From positions 1 through 64,000 of the forward strand of contig DASXHD010000057.1 of the NCBI GenBank assembly GCA_036488725.1: 64,000 bases of DNA, given 5' to 3'. Below, piece by piece: positions 41,506 through 50,758 of this stretch (positions are counted from its first letter, which is position 1; each line of letters opens with the position of its first letter). The position numbers and the translations under genes are program-made. The stretch is from DASXHD01 sp036488725 (GTDB lineage Bacteria > Myxococcota_A > Polyangia > Polyangiales > Polyangiaceae). The notes under the pieces are model-generated. The model had not been told where the DNA came from. It did not search any database and worked only from the letters and a program-made list of their open reading frames with translations.

Positions 41506-43854
41506 GTGACGCCGCGCCCGTACATTCCGGCGGAGAAAACGCTCCGCGAGCTCACGCCGGCGCCGCTCGTCCTCGGCACGCTGCTCGGCGTGATCTTCGG
41601 CGCGTCGTCGCTCTATCTCGTCCTCAAAGTGGGGCTCACGGTGAGCGCGTCGATTCCGGTCGCGGTCATCTCGATCACGCTGTTTCGCATTTTCAAAAAG
41701 CTCGGGCTTCGCGACGCGACGATCCTCGAGGACAACATCGTGCAGACGGCGGGGTCCGCCGGCGAATCGATCGCGTTCGGCATCGGCGTGACGATGCCGG
41801 CGATCATGATCCTCGGGTTCGATCTCGAGATCACGCGCGTCGCGCTCGTCGCGGTGCTCGGCGGCCTGCTCGGCATCTTGATGATGATCCCGCTGCGCCG
41901 CGCGCTCATCGTCGATCAGCACGAAGAGCTGAAATATCCCGAAGGCACCGCCTGCGCCGAAGTGCTCAAAGCGGGAGCCTCCGAAGAATCCCGCAAAGCG
42001 CACTTCGAAGGCCTCATCCCGCAGGAGCATGGGGAGCTCGAGGGGCGAACGCCCCTCGAACAAGACAAAACCGATCTTGAAAAAGCCCCACCCGAAGCCC
42101 CCGAACACGAAATGGGTGCGGGAGCGATCTTCGCCGGGTTCGGGATCGGCCTCGTCTACAAGGCCGCGATGGAAGCCTTCAAGTCGTGGAAGGACATTCC
42201 CGAAAAGGTCTTCGGTGCGCCTTACGCAGGCGCGTCGGTCAGCGCCGAGATTTCGCCGGAGCTTCTCGGCGTCGGGTACATCATCGGGCCGCGCATCGCT
42301 TCGATCATGTGCGCGGGCGGCGTGCTCGCGTACCTCGTGCTCATCCCGATGATCAAATTCTTCGGCGACGCGCTGCCGATGCCGCTCGCGCCGGGGCACG
42401 AATTGATTTCGAAGATGGGCCCGGACGAGATTCGTGGCGCTTACGTCCTCTACATCGGGGCGGGCGCGGTCGCCGCGGGCGGCATCATTTCGCTCGGGCG
42501 ATCGCTGCCCACGATCTGGCACGGGCTCCGCGCCGGCCTCGGAGATTTGCGGCGCGGTCAGGGCGAGGCGAAAGCCGCGACCAACCGCGAAGTGCCGCGA
42601 ACCGAGCGGGACCTGCCGATCAAAGTCGTGCTCTGGGGATCGCTCGCGCTCGTCATCGCGATCGTCCTCGCGACGCCGCTCCGCATGAACATCGCCGGCG
42701 CGGTCCTGATCGTGCTCTTCGGATTTTTGTTCGTCACGGTGAGCTCGCGTCTCACCGGCGAAATCGGATCGTCGTCGAATCCGATCTCCGGCATGACGGT
42801 CGCGACGCTGCTCCTCACGTGCCTCATCTTCCTCGTCATCGGCTGGACGGGGCCGACGTATTACGTGACGGCGCTCTCGGTCGGCGCGATCGTGTGCATC
42901 GCGGCATCGAACGGCGGAACGACGTCGCAAGATTTGAAGACCGGATTTTTGATCGGCGCCACACCGCGCGCGCAGCAGATCGCGATCCTCGTCGGCGCGC
43001 TCGCGTCGGCGATCGCGCTCGGGCCGATCTTGTTGAAGCTGAACGACGCGGCGACGGTTTACGTGCCGCAAGTCGAAATGGTCGACGGTAAGCCGGCCGA
43101 CGCGTTTCCGAAGACGATGCACGTCGACCCGAAGACGCTCGACGTGCGCGAGCGATTGACCGGCCCGCAAGCCGCGGGCGACACGCACGCTTACTTGGTT
43201 TGGAACAACCAAGACGAATCGCAGGGTCCTCCCGCGAAATACTTCGTCGGCGACGACGGCACGCCGAAGTATCTCGTCGACCCAGGCATCAACGGCACGC
43301 ACGCGACGCGACCCGACGGCACGAAGGTCACCAAATTCGACGCGCCGAAGGCGACTTTGATGAGCTACATCATCAAAGGGATTTTGAACCGGCAGCTCCC
43401 GTGGGGGCTCGTGCTGCTCGGCGTGATGATCTCGGTCGTGCTCGAGATGAGCGGCATTCCGTCGCTCGCGTTCGCGGTCGGCGTGTATTTGCCGCTCTCG
43501 TCGTCGACGCCGATTTTGGTGGGCGGCGCAGTGCGCTGGCTCGTCGACAAGCACACGCGGAAAAAACTTCCGCCCACGGCGACGCCCGACGAGGTTTCGG
43601 CCGAGGGCGACAAGAGCCCGGGCGTCTTGATGGCGTCGGGCTACATCGCGGGCGGCGCGATCGCGGGCATCGTCATCGCGTTTTTCGCGGGCGTGACGTC
43701 GGGCCTGCAAGCGAAGATCGACGCGTGGGCGAGCGCGCACAATCCGCTGTTCGCGGGCGCGCACGCTGATTTGCTCTCGCTCATTCCGTTCGCGATCCTC
43801 ACGATGATTTTGTGGGCGGCGGGGCGCGAGCTCATCTTCGGGAGGCGGGCGTGA
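41506..43854 (+). CDS. OPT family oligopeptide transporter
   Basis: A 782-residue inner-membrane transporter of the OPT superfamily (peptides or metal-chelator complexes). N-terminal hallmarks are TPRPYIPAEKTLRELTPAPL, then GVIFGASSLYLVLKVGLTVS and DNIVQTAGSAGESIAFGIGV; later IAASNGGTTSQDLKTGFLIG and GVMISVVLEMSGIPSLAFAV. About 15 membrane segments are visible. Two non-membrane insertions occur: a charged linker near residues 168-205 that contains a palindrome, and a hydrophilic domain around 520-615 (between MVDGKPADAF and KVTKFDAP). GTG start 41506. Confidence 0.92.
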   Translation: MTPRPYIPAEKTLRELTPAPLVLGTLLGVIFGASSLYLVLKVGLTVSASIPVAVISITLFRIFKKLGLRDATILEDNIVQTAGSAGESIAFGIGVTMPAIMILGFDLEITRVALVAVLGGLLGILMMIPLRRALIVDQHEELKYPEGTACAEVLKAGASEESRKAHFEGLIPQEHGELEGRTPLEQDKTDLEKAPPEAPEHEMGAGAIFAGFGIGLVYKAAMEAFKSWKDIPEKVFGAPYAGASVSAEISPELLGVGYIIGPRIASIMCAGGVLAYLVLIPMIKFFGDALPMPLAPGHELISKMGPDEIRGAYVLYIGAGAVAAGGIISLGRSLPTIWHGLRAGLGDLRRGQGEAKAATNREVPRTERDLPIKVVLWGSLALVIAIVLATPLRMNIAGAVLIVLFGFLFVTVSSRLTGEIGSSSNPISGMTVATLLLTCLIFLVIGWTGPTYYVTALSVGAIVCIAASNGGTTSQDLKTGFLIGATPRAQQIAILVGALASAIALGPILLKLNDAATVYVPQVEMVDGKPADAFPKTMHVDPKTLDVRERLTGPQAAGDTHAYLVWNNQDESQGPPAKYFVGDDGTPKYLVDPGINGTHATRPDGTKVTKFDAPKATLMSYIIKGILNRQLPWGLVLLGVMISVVLEMSGIPSLAFAVGVYLPLSSSTPILVGGAVRWLVDKHTRKKLPPTATPDEVSAEGDKSPGVLMASGYIAGGAIAGIVIAFFAGVTSGLQAKIDAWASAHNPLFAGAHADLLSLIPFAILTMILWAAGRELIFGRRA
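42038..42059. repeat. 22-bp near-perfect palindrome inside the OPT gene
   Basis: TCGAGGGGCG-AA-CGCCCCTCGA has 10-bp arms and a two-base centre. It encodes the charged linker (LEGRTPLEQ) that interrupts the usual OPT sequence. It may be a small inserted palindromic element or an mRNA hairpin. Confidence 0.6.
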
Positions 43855-44018
43855 CGAAGGCGGCGCTCGTCGCCGTCGCCTTCGCGCTCGGCTGCGAAAC
43901 GACGGCTCCGGTCGCACCGGACGCCGCGATCGACGCGGGCGGCGTCGTTTCGCCGATCGAAGATCACGCGAAAGCCGTCAGCGGCCAGGCTCGGCTCGCG
44001 CAGCTCGTCGGTTTTTGA
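43851..44018 (+). CDS. Tiny lipoprotein
   Basis: A 55-residue frame starting at GTG 43851, overlapping the OPT stop (GTGA) and the next start (TGATG). The N-terminus (MTKAALVAVAFALGC) has a lipobox Cys15; the rest, APVAPDAAIDAGGVVSPIED, is a typical flexible lipoprotein linker, and no folded domain follows. It may serve only for coupling or be a short surface lipoprotein. Confidence 0.5.
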   Translation: MTKAALVAVAFALGCETTAPVAPDAAIDAGGVVSPIEDHAKAVSGQARLAQLVGF

Positions 44019-45226
44019 TGCTGCTCTCCGAGCATGTCCTCGCGCAGCGGCGTGACGGCAAGCTCGTCCTTCGGGCGTTCGACGCGAAGATGCGTGCGCG
44101 CGCCGAGTCGATGGCCGGCGAGCTCGTCGCGATCGCCAAGAGCCACCTCGGCGCGCCGCGCGCCGAGCTCGAGACTGCGCTCGCGGCGGTCGACGCGGGC
44201 AACGCCGAGGTGAAGATCCGAGCGGGGCTCACGAAGCTGCTCCTCGATCGATGCACGTTCGAGTCGGAGCCGCCGATGCCGCCGGAGGAGCTGCGCGCCG
44301 AGATTTTCACGCGCGCGGCGGCCGTGCGGCGCGAGCACGGGCGGGTCGATCGCGACGCGCTCTTGCTCCGCGTGGCCGAAGAAAAGTCGATGCCGCCCGA
44401 CGTGCTCGAACGCGCGCTCTACGCGGATCTCAAAGGCGCGCATCGCGTCGTTGCGGTCGAGGCCGCGCCGCACGCGCTCGCCGAAGAGCTCGTCTCGGGG
44501 CAGGCGCAGGCCGTGCTGCTCCGGGCGGAGCGCGTCGTCGCGCGCGTCGTGTGTCGGTCGCCCGGCGCGCTCCGCGCGCTCTTTCGTGCGCTCAAGTTCC
44601 ATCGGCTCTTGTTCACCGCGCTCCGCGACGGCGACGCGCACGTCATTTCCATCGACGGGCCGATGAGTCTCTTCGAATCGGGCACGAAATACGGGCCTCG
44701 TCTCGCGATGGCGCTCCGCGCGCTCGAAGCGTGCGACTCGCTCGAGCTCGAAGCGATCGTGCGCTGGGGCAAGGAGAGGACCGAGCTCGTCTTTCGTCAC
44801 GAGCATCGGCTCGCCGGGCGCGCCGACGAAGCGGAGCCGCCGCTGCCGGAAGAAGTCGAAGCGCTGCGGAGCGCGCTCGCCCGCGGCGACTTCGCGCTCA
44901 CGGTGAAGCGAAGCGACGCGATCCTCACGCTGCCCGGCGTCGGCACGTGCGTGCCCGATCTGGAGCTCGCGGGCGAGGGCGGGCGCGTCGCGTACGTGGA
45001 GGTCCTCGGGTTTTGGAGCCGCGACGCGGTTTGGCGGCGCATCGAGCTCGCGCAGCGCGGGCTCGGCGCGCGCGTCGTATTTTGCGTGAGCTCGCGATTG
45101 CGCGTGAGCGAAGAGGCGCTTCCGGAAGACGTGCCCGCCGCGCTCTACGTCTACAAGGGCACGATGAGCGCGCGCGCCGTCGCCGAGCGCGCCAAGACGC
45201 TCCTCGCGCGGCCGCTTCGCGGATGA
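44018..45226 (+). CDS. DUF790 (Bax1-like) nuclease
   Basis: A 402-residue protein of the DUF790 family, named Bax1 in archaea, where it is a structure-specific nuclease that partners the XPB helicase. N-terminal part: LRAFDAKMRARAESMAGELV, EVKIRAGLTKLLLDRC. Middle: FRALKFHRLLFTA, ISIDGPMSLFESGTKYGPRL. The C-terminal nuclease-like motif is VPDLELAGEGG and AYVEVLGFWSRDAVWRRIEL, a PD-(D/E)XK-type pattern. An XPB-like helicase gene is at the right end of this window, but not adjacent. DNA repair role is inferred. Confidence 0.85.
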   Translation: MLLSEHVLAQRRDGKLVLRAFDAKMRARAESMAGELVAIAKSHLGAPRAELETALAAVDAGNAEVKIRAGLTKLLLDRCTFESEPPMPPEELRAEIFTRAAAVRREHGRVDRDALLLRVAEEKSMPPDVLERALYADLKGAHRVVAVEAAPHALAEELVSGQAQAVLLRAERVVARVVCRSPGALRALFRALKFHRLLFTALRDGDAHVISIDGPMSLFESGTKYGPRLAMALRALEACDSLELEAIVRWGKERTELVFRHEHRLAGRADEAEPPLPEEVEALRSALARGDFALTVKRSDAILTLPGVGTCVPDLELAGEGGRVAYVEVLGFWSRDAVWRRIELAQRGLGARVVFCVSSRLRVSEEALPEDVPAALYVYKGTMSARAVAERAKTLLARPLRG

Positions 45227-45241
45227 CGCGCCAAACGTCGT

Positions 45242-46630
45242 ATGTTGGCGCGTGACGCCATGGTCGAGCCTTACGACGTCGTTCCGTACACCAATCACGC
45301 TTACGCCGAGAGTCACCCCGATCGGCTCGCGGTCGTCGCGCGGCTGAATCGCTTCGAGCCGCCGGCGCTCGAGTCGGCGCGCGTGCTCGAGATCGCGTGC
45401 GGCCGCGGCGGCAACCTGATTCCGATGGCCGCGGGCATGCCGCGCGCGACGTTCGTCGGCGCCGATCGCTCCACGCGGCAGATCGAAGAAGCGAGCGCGG
45501 TGGCGCGCGCGACCGGGCTCGAGCACGTGACGTTTCGCGCGGCCGACTTCGAGACGATCGCGCCGAGCGAGCCGTTCGATTACGTCATCGCGCACGGGCT
45601 GTGGTCGTGGATCTCGCTCGATGCGAGGCGCGCGCTCTTCCGCGTGATCGCGAGCGTGCTCGCGCCGCACGGCATCGCGTACGTGAGCTTCAACGTGCTA
45701 CCCGGGTGGTACGAGCGTCTCGCTGCGCGAGATTATTTGCGCGCTTTCGCAACGCCGGCGACCGCGAAGAAGGCGCTCGGCGATCTCATCGCGCTCGTCT
45801 GGCCCGAAGAGGCCGCGTACAAAGCCTCGCTCGCGCGCGTGGCGGCGCGCATCGCCGAGACCGACGAGGCGTACGTCACGCACGAGTATTTTTCGTCGGC
45901 GCATCACCCGGCGACCGTCGGCGAATTTCTCGACGAGGCGGGCGCCGCCGGCCTGCGATATCTCGGCGACGCGATCGCGCAAGACACCGCGCTCGAGCTC
46001 GCACCGCCCGAGCTGTTCGAGCGCGCCGCGAAGGCGGGCGTGCGGGACGCGCAGCAGCTCGTCGATTTCGCGCGCGCGACGGCGTTTCGACGCGCGCTCC
46101 TCGTACGCGCCGATGCAGGCGGGAGCTTTGCGCCGTCGCTCGACGCGGCCGCCCTCGACGCGATGACCGCGACGAGCCGGCTCCGGCCGGGCCACGCTCC
46201 CGACGAGGTGATCGCCGGCGACCTCACGGTTCAAATCACCGACGCGGCGCGTCCAGCGCTCGCCGCGATCGCGCGTGCTGCTCCTCGGGCGGCCGCGATC
46301 GATCCGACTTGGTCGCAGGAGCTCTTCGATCTATGGCTCGTCACGCGCGCGATCGATCTGCACCTCCATGCACCGCCGCTCGACGATGGCTCCGCGACGC
46401 GTCCTCGCGCGTGCCCGGTGGCGCGGTGGCACGCCGGCCGCGGCGGACCGATCACGAACCGCTGGCACCACGAGATCGTCTTTCGCGACGAGATCACGCG
46501 TCGTGTGCTCGCGGCGCTCGATGGAACGCGCACCGCCGACGACGTGGCCAGCGCCCTCGGCGAGCCCGGCGATCTCGTGCGCGCCGCGATCGCCCAGCTC
46601 GCGAGCCTCGCGCTCCTCATTCCGGCGTGA
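45242..46630 (+). CDS. SAM-dependent methyltransferase with regulatory domain
   Basis: A 462-residue protein. Residues 1-215 form a class I methyltransferase: RVLEIACGRGGNLIPMA is the SAM-binding motif I, FDYVIAHGLWSWI the later motif. Residues from about 220 match the methyltransferase regulatory domain (PF10119-type), VTHEYFSSAHHPATVGEFLD. The target is not known. The start could be ATG 45242 or the next ATG, 18 bases on. Its stop lies one base from the convergent BAAT-type gene. Confidence 0.82.
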   Translation: MLARDAMVEPYDVVPYTNHAYAESHPDRLAVVARLNRFEPPALESARVLEIACGRGGNLIPMAAGMPRATFVGADRSTRQIEEASAVARATGLEHVTFRAADFETIAPSEPFDYVIAHGLWSWISLDARRALFRVIASVLAPHGIAYVSFNVLPGWYERLAARDYLRAFATPATAKKALGDLIALVWPEEAAYKASLARVAARIAETDEAYVTHEYFSSAHHPATVGEFLDEAGAAGLRYLGDAIAQDTALELAPPELFERAAKAGVRDAQQLVDFARATAFRRALLVRADAGGSFAPSLDAAALDAMTATSRLRPGHAPDEVIAGDLTVQITDAARPALAAIARAAPRAAAIDPTWSQELFDLWLVTRAIDLHLHAPPLDDGSATRPRACPVARWHAGRGGPITNRWHHEIVFRDEITRRVLAALDGTRTADDVASALGEPGDLVRAAIAQLASLALLIPA

Positions 46631-46631
46631 A

Positions 46632-48005
46632 TCAGAGATTCGCCGCGAAGAAGGCGCGCTCGCGGTCGTCTGCGTCGCGCGCGGCGTGCGAGATGCCTGC
46701 CGCCGTGCCGCCGAGCGCGAGCTGCGACGTGCCGTCGAGAACGTGCATCGCGCTCGTCGTCGGCACGCCGACGTTGAACGCGTAGACGTCGTGCCCGGCG
46801 TCGGGATAGCAGACGAGCGTGTCGCCGTATTTCGAGGTGTGACCGGCGGCGTCGAGACGCGTCTTCGCGTAGCCGGCGAGATCGCACGACGGCCATAGCT
46901 CGTCGCTCGCGCCGCCGAACATCAAAATCGGCCCGTTGGTTTTTTCGACGCGCGTCGTCGCCGCGTCGAGATCGGCCGGGCTCGCGGCCGCGATGTCGGC
47001 GACGAATGCCGCGCGCTCGGACATCGCGACGACGCCGTCCGGCTCGGTCACGTTGCTCTCGGCCATCGAGCTCGACGGCAGATACGCGATCGGCTGGCCC
47101 TGATACGTCCACGCCGGCGCGATTGCCCAGTCGGACCATCCGGGCCAGACGATGCCGCTCGGGAGCTCGGCGACGACCGCCGTCACGTTCGAAAACGTCG
47201 CGCCGAGCAGGAGCGCGAGCTCGCCGCCGCGAGATCCGCCGACGACCGCGAGCTTTCCCGGCGCGACCTCGGGCTGCGCCGCGACCCAATCGAACGCCGT
47301 CGAAAAATATTCGAGCGGGACTTCGTCGAGCGTCGAGGGCAACCCTTTCGCGCCGAAATACGCGAGACCGAGCGACGGATAGCCGAGCGACGCGAAGTAC
47401 ATCGCTTGCGACTTGCCGCTCGAGAGACCGCCCTCCGACCCGCCGAACGTCACGATCGCACCGCGCGGCGCGCCGCTCTTCGCGCAGTAATAACCGACGA
47501 GACCGCCATCGGTGACGTCGCGGCACGTGACGTCGCCGGTCACCGCGAGCCGTTCGAGCTGACCGGTCGCGACCGTCGCGCCGTCCACGTCGACGCTCAG
47601 GCGAAGCGCGAACGGATCGTCTTTCGGATCGTCGGGCGAGGTCGAAGGTGTCATCGACCAGACGATTCCGTCGGCGTCGGCGCCCGCGTAGCTGCCGGAG
47701 AGCGGCGCGCTCGTCGCGAGATCGACGCCCCCGTTTTCATCGGCCGCGAACGTCGCGCTCGCGCCCCAACCGGTGAATCGCGCAGTGACCGTCGCTTGCG
47801 CGAGCGGCGCGAGCCCGGTCACGCGAATGTCGAGCGCGTCGGCCCAAAGCATCTGCGTGACCGCGACCGGCGACGAGCCGGACACGTCGAAGAAAGTGAC
47901 CGCCGGGATTTGCGGCGTCGCAGCGTCACCGGGCTCCGCCGAAGATCCTCCGCACGCAACCGCGAGCACCGCGAACGCCGCCACGAAGCATCGACCAAGG
48001 CCCAT
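46632..48005 (-). CDS. BAAT-type acyl hydrolase lipoprotein
   Basis: A 457-residue protein with lipobox Cys18 (FAVLAVAC). The N-terminal half is an acyl-CoA thioesterase/BAAT-N-like beta domain (LAPLAQATVTARFTGWG, FALRLSVDVDGATVATG). The C-terminal half is an alpha/beta hydrolase with nucleophile elbow VVGGSRGGELAL, Asp region FGGASDELWPS and His region YPDAGHDVYAFN. Secreted location is unusual for an acyl-CoA enzyme, so the substrate is probably another ester or amide. Confidence 0.82.
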   Translation of the reverse strand: MGLGRCFVAAFAVLAVACGGSSAEPGDAATPQIPAVTFFDVSGSSPVAVTQMLWADALDIRVTGLAPLAQATVTARFTGWGASATFAADENGGVDLATSAPLSGSYAGADADGIVWSMTPSTSPDDPKDDPFALRLSVDVDGATVATGQLERLAVTGDVTCRDVTDGGLVGYYCAKSGAPRGAIVTFGGSEGGLSSGKSQAMYFASLGYPSLGLAYFGAKGLPSTLDEVPLEYFSTAFDWVAAQPEVAPGKLAVVGGSRGGELALLLGATFSNVTAVVAELPSGIVWPGWSDWAIAPAWTYQGQPIAYLPSSSMAESNVTEPDGVVAMSERAAFVADIAAASPADLDAATTRVEKTNGPILMFGGASDELWPSCDLAGYAKTRLDAAGHTSKYGDTLVCYPDAGHDVYAFNVGVPTTSAMHVLDGTSQLALGGTAAGISHAARDADDRERAFFAANL

Positions 48006-48083
48006 CGCCTCGAGCTCAGCAACTTGCGTGCCCTGCGCGTCGCTCGGGAAAAATCGTGCGGCCGTCAGATCTCTAACGCCGAC

Positions 48084-49385
48084 TCACGTGCCGCGAGGAC
48101 GCGCGGGCGGAAGCGCCTGCGTCGGCGCCGCGGGCGCGGGCTCCTGCTGCACCATCGGACCGGACGTGATCACCTTCGCCGCCATGAGCGTCTGAACGAC
48201 GCGCAGCACGTCGTCGGACGCCGTCGCCACCGCGCTGTGCTCGCCGTTTCCGCCGCTCGTCCCGAAGTTGACGAACTGGCTGTTCGAGAGCGCCGCCGCG
48301 ACCTGCTGCGTGAGCTCGGGCGCGAGCTCGAGTCGCCGCAGATCGAGATACGCGCCGCCCGCTTCGACGAGCGCGATCGCCTTCCGCCGAATCGCCTCGG
48401 CCTCCGCTTCGGCGATCGAGCGAATGCGCGCGGCCTGCGCGCGACCTTCGGCCTCTTGCGCGATGAGGTTTTGCTCCGCGTCGGCGCGCGCCTGCGTGAT
48501 CTGCGACGCGTTGAGCTCGGCCTCGCGTTTTTGGCGAACCGCCGCTTGCTTCTCGGCTTCGGCCTTCGCGACCGACGCGGCGTTCGATGCAATTTGCATG
48601 TTGAGCGCGCGCTCCTGGTCGTTCACTTTCTGCGCCGCTTCGAGCTGCGCGATGCGAGCGCGCTGCTCCTCTTGCGCTTGGACGACGTCGGCGTCCGCTT
48701 TCGCGCGCGCCGCCGACTCGCGCCGCCGCGCCTCGGCGACCTCGCTGAGCACCGCTTTGATGTTCAAGCTGTTGAACGAGAGCCCGAGATCCATGAGCTC
48801 GCGCGAGCACGCGTCTTTGATGATGACCGCGAGCTCGTCGTCCTCGCCGCGCGGCACCACCGCGAGGTCGCTCGACTGCGCGACTGCGAGCGCCGCGCTT
48901 GGCGGCGGCGCGATGGTCGTTCGCACGTTGAAGAGCTGATCGTGCTTGAGCAAGTTGATCGCGCGGCGACCGGCCGACGAGAGCACGTCGGTCAAGGTCG
49001 AGAGCTGCTCGCCCTGCGACTTCGAGAAAAATTTGTTGGCGGCGGTGTTCACCATCGCTTCGTCTTCGCCCACGCTCACGATCGCCGACGCGCGCACGGT
49101 GACCTTCACTGGCGCGGAGCGCCCGTTGGGATCGATGTCCGCCGTCTGGTCGGTGATCTCGATGTCGACGTTGATCGCTTGCGCCGGGATGGTCCGTATC
49201 TGCGTGATGACCGGCACGATCAGCGCCTTGCACGGACCGCGATAGATGCGCAGGTTTCGGCCGCGGCTGGCGAGAAGGATCTCGCCGGCGTCGACGCTGC
49301 GAAGAAACGTGGTGATCATCACCATCGTCAAGAGGACGACGACGAGGACGACGACGCCTGCGATGATCAACGAGAGCTCGGGCAT
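48084..49385 (-). CDS. Flotillin-like SPFH protein
   Basis: A 433-residue membrane scaffold protein: N-terminal helix (about 5-25, LIIAGVVVLVVVLLTMVMIT), SPFH/PHB domain (RIYRGPCKALIVPV, AINVDIEITDQTADIDPN), then a long Ala/Glu-rich coiled coil (about 225-345, ARAKADADVVQAQEEQRARI). Flotillins organise membrane microdomains. AGGAG precedes the ATG. It overlaps its upstream OB-fold partner by 19 bases, as in flotillin operons (yuaF-floT, yqiJ-yqiK). Confidence 0.9.
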   Translation of the reverse strand: MPELSLIIAGVVVLVVVLLTMVMITTFLRSVDAGEILLASRGRNLRIYRGPCKALIVPVITQIRTIPAQAINVDIEITDQTADIDPNGRSAPVKVTVRASAIVSVGEDEAMVNTAANKFFSKSQGEQLSTLTDVLSSAGRRAINLLKHDQLFNVRTTIAPPPSAALAVAQSSDLAVVPRGEDDELAVIIKDACSRELMDLGLSFNSLNIKAVLSEVAEARRRESAARAKADADVVQAQEEQRARIAQLEAAQKVNDQERALNMQIASNAASVAKAEAEKQAAVRQKREAELNASQITQARADAEQNLIAQEAEGRAQAARIRSIAEAEAEAIRRKAIALVEAGGAYLDLRRLELAPELTQQVAAALSNSQFVNFGTSGGNGEHSAVATASDDVLRVVQTLMAAKVITSGPMVQQEPAPAAPTQALPPARPRGT

Positions 49386-50062
49386 GGTTTCTCCTGGGAA
49401 ATGTCGAGGACCGTCACGATGACGCGCTCGCGCGGAGCATCGACTTCTTCGACGCGCACGCGATCGCCCACGCGAACGGGCAAGTTGGATTGATCTTGGC
49501 GGAGCGTCGCCGAAAGCTGGACGACGCGTCCGTCGCGCACGACCGACACGAGACCGCGCCCGTTGCGAAACGGCACCACGGCTTTCGCCTCGGTCATGAG
49601 GATGTGCTCGAGCGGCGAGCTCGGCTGACCTTCGAAACGGAAGAGAAGGTTCCAGACCGGCCGCACGAGAAAACGCTCGACGAGGAGCGCAGGCAGCGCC
49701 GCGAGGAGCGCCGCGGAAAGCACGCGCATGTGACCCGCGTGGACGAGCGCGTTTCCGAACGCGCCGTAGAGCGCGAGCACGCTGCAGATCGCGCGCGGCG
49801 ACGGAACGAACAAGAGCACGCGCTCGATCGGCGTCTCGGCGGCGAGGCTCTTGTCTCCGGCGCTCGCGGCCCCGGCGACGCCGCTCGCGTCGGTGACCAT
49901 CGCGGATTTTCCACCGCCGCCACGCGCCACGAGTTTCGCGCCGCGACCGAGCATGCGTCCGCCGTGCGCATGAGCATGGTGTCCGTGGCCGTGTCGCCCG
50001 AAGGCCGGCATCGCCATGAAGAACAGGCCCGCGAGGCCTACGACCATGAGTGTGATGAACAT
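49367..50062 (-). CDS. NfeD/YqiJ-like membrane protein with OB-fold domain
   Basis: A 231-residue protein with a first helix (VVGLAGLFFMAMPAF), a His/Gly-rich stretch (RHGHGHHAHAHGG, about 23-35), two central helices (ICSVLALYGAFGNALVHAG, VLSAALLAALPALLVERFLV) and a C-terminal OB-like domain (AVVPFRNGRGLVSVVRDGRV, VRVGDRVRVEEVDAPRERVI). This is the usual partner of flotillin in the same operon. The His-rich loop might bind metal ions; this is inference. Confidence 0.8.
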   Translation of the reverse strand: MFITLMVVGLAGLFFMAMPAFGRHGHGHHAHAHGGRMLGRGAKLVARGGGGKSAMVTDASGVAGAASAGDKSLAAETPIERVLLFVPSPRAICSVLALYGAFGNALVHAGHMRVLSAALLAALPALLVERFLVRPVWNLLFRFEGQPSSPLEHILMTEAKAVVPFRNGRGLVSVVRDGRVVQLSATLRQDQSNLPVRVGDRVRVEEVDAPRERVIVTVLDISQEKPCPSSR

Positions 50063-50100
50063 CCGCGGAGCAGCTTCACGCTAGCACTCCGCGCGGTGCT

Positions 50101-50679
50101 TCAGAACGCAGCCGTGAAAATCGGAGAAATCGGCACAGCCGGCAGCGCCGCGCGCTCGGTCGTCGCGAACACAGCCGCGCGCGACTGGACGTTGTTCGAC
50201 AAGATCACGATCGCCGGAATGCCCGTCGCCAATCCGCCCGTCGCCGACACGATTCCCGCGAGCCCGAGGAGCGCGCCGCCGATTCCAAAATCGCCCGAGC
50301 CAGCGGCGACGGCGCCACCCGCCAAGAACGCCGCGCCGGTCGTCAAGACGCCGCTCACGATCATGAGCACGAGCCCGCTCACGTAGCCGCCCGCCGTGCG
50401 TCGCTTCACCGTGACGGTCGCGGCTCGGGTGGCCGGCAGATGAAACGCGTTCGACGCGCGCAGGCCGTCGCCGTCGAGCTCGTATCGGTTGCTCGTCGAG
50501 AGCGCGCGGTCGCACGGCGCGCGGCAAACTTCGGTCGCGCGACCGCCGGGCTCGACGCGCTTCAAGACGACGTCGGAGCCCGAGTCGACGTGCACGACGG
50601 GCGCCGTGTCCTCCGCGCGGGCAGACGATCCGAGAGCCAACGTTCCGAGAACCACGGCGACGGCGAATCGATTCTTCAT
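50101..50679 (-). CDS. Secreted/membrane hypothetical protein
   Basis: A 192-residue protein starting MKNRFAVAVVLGTLALGSSA with a signal peptide, then a beta-rich part that could be a short PEGA-like element (VLKRVEPGGRATEVCRAPCD, HLPATRAATVTVKRR), and two membrane segments (GLVLMIVSGVLTTGAAFLAG, LLGLAGIVSATGGLATGIPA). Only two conserved-looking cysteines (CRAPCD). A 12-codon upstream ATG exists but would spoil the signal. Function not recognised. Confidence 0.6.
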   Translation of the reverse strand: MKNRFAVAVVLGTLALGSSARAEDTAPVVHVDSGSDVVLKRVEPGGRATEVCRAPCDRALSTSNRYELDGDGLRASNAFHLPATRAATVTVKRRTAGGYVSGLVLMIVSGVLTTGAAFLAGGAVAAGSGDFGIGGALLGLAGIVSATGGLATGIPAIVILSNNVQSRAAVFATTERAALPAVPISPIFTAAF

Positions 50680-50758
50680 GCGCGGACTAAACGCCGTCGC
50701 TCGCGCTCGCGCCACGGACGTGCGACGAGCGGCGCGGTCGGCGCGACGAGCGGCCGCG

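Noticed and set aside
41143..43917. Over 900-codon open frame on the minus strand across the OPT gene
   Set aside because: Antisense shadow of the transporter gene; composition is Arg/Asp/Glu-rich with no fold signature.
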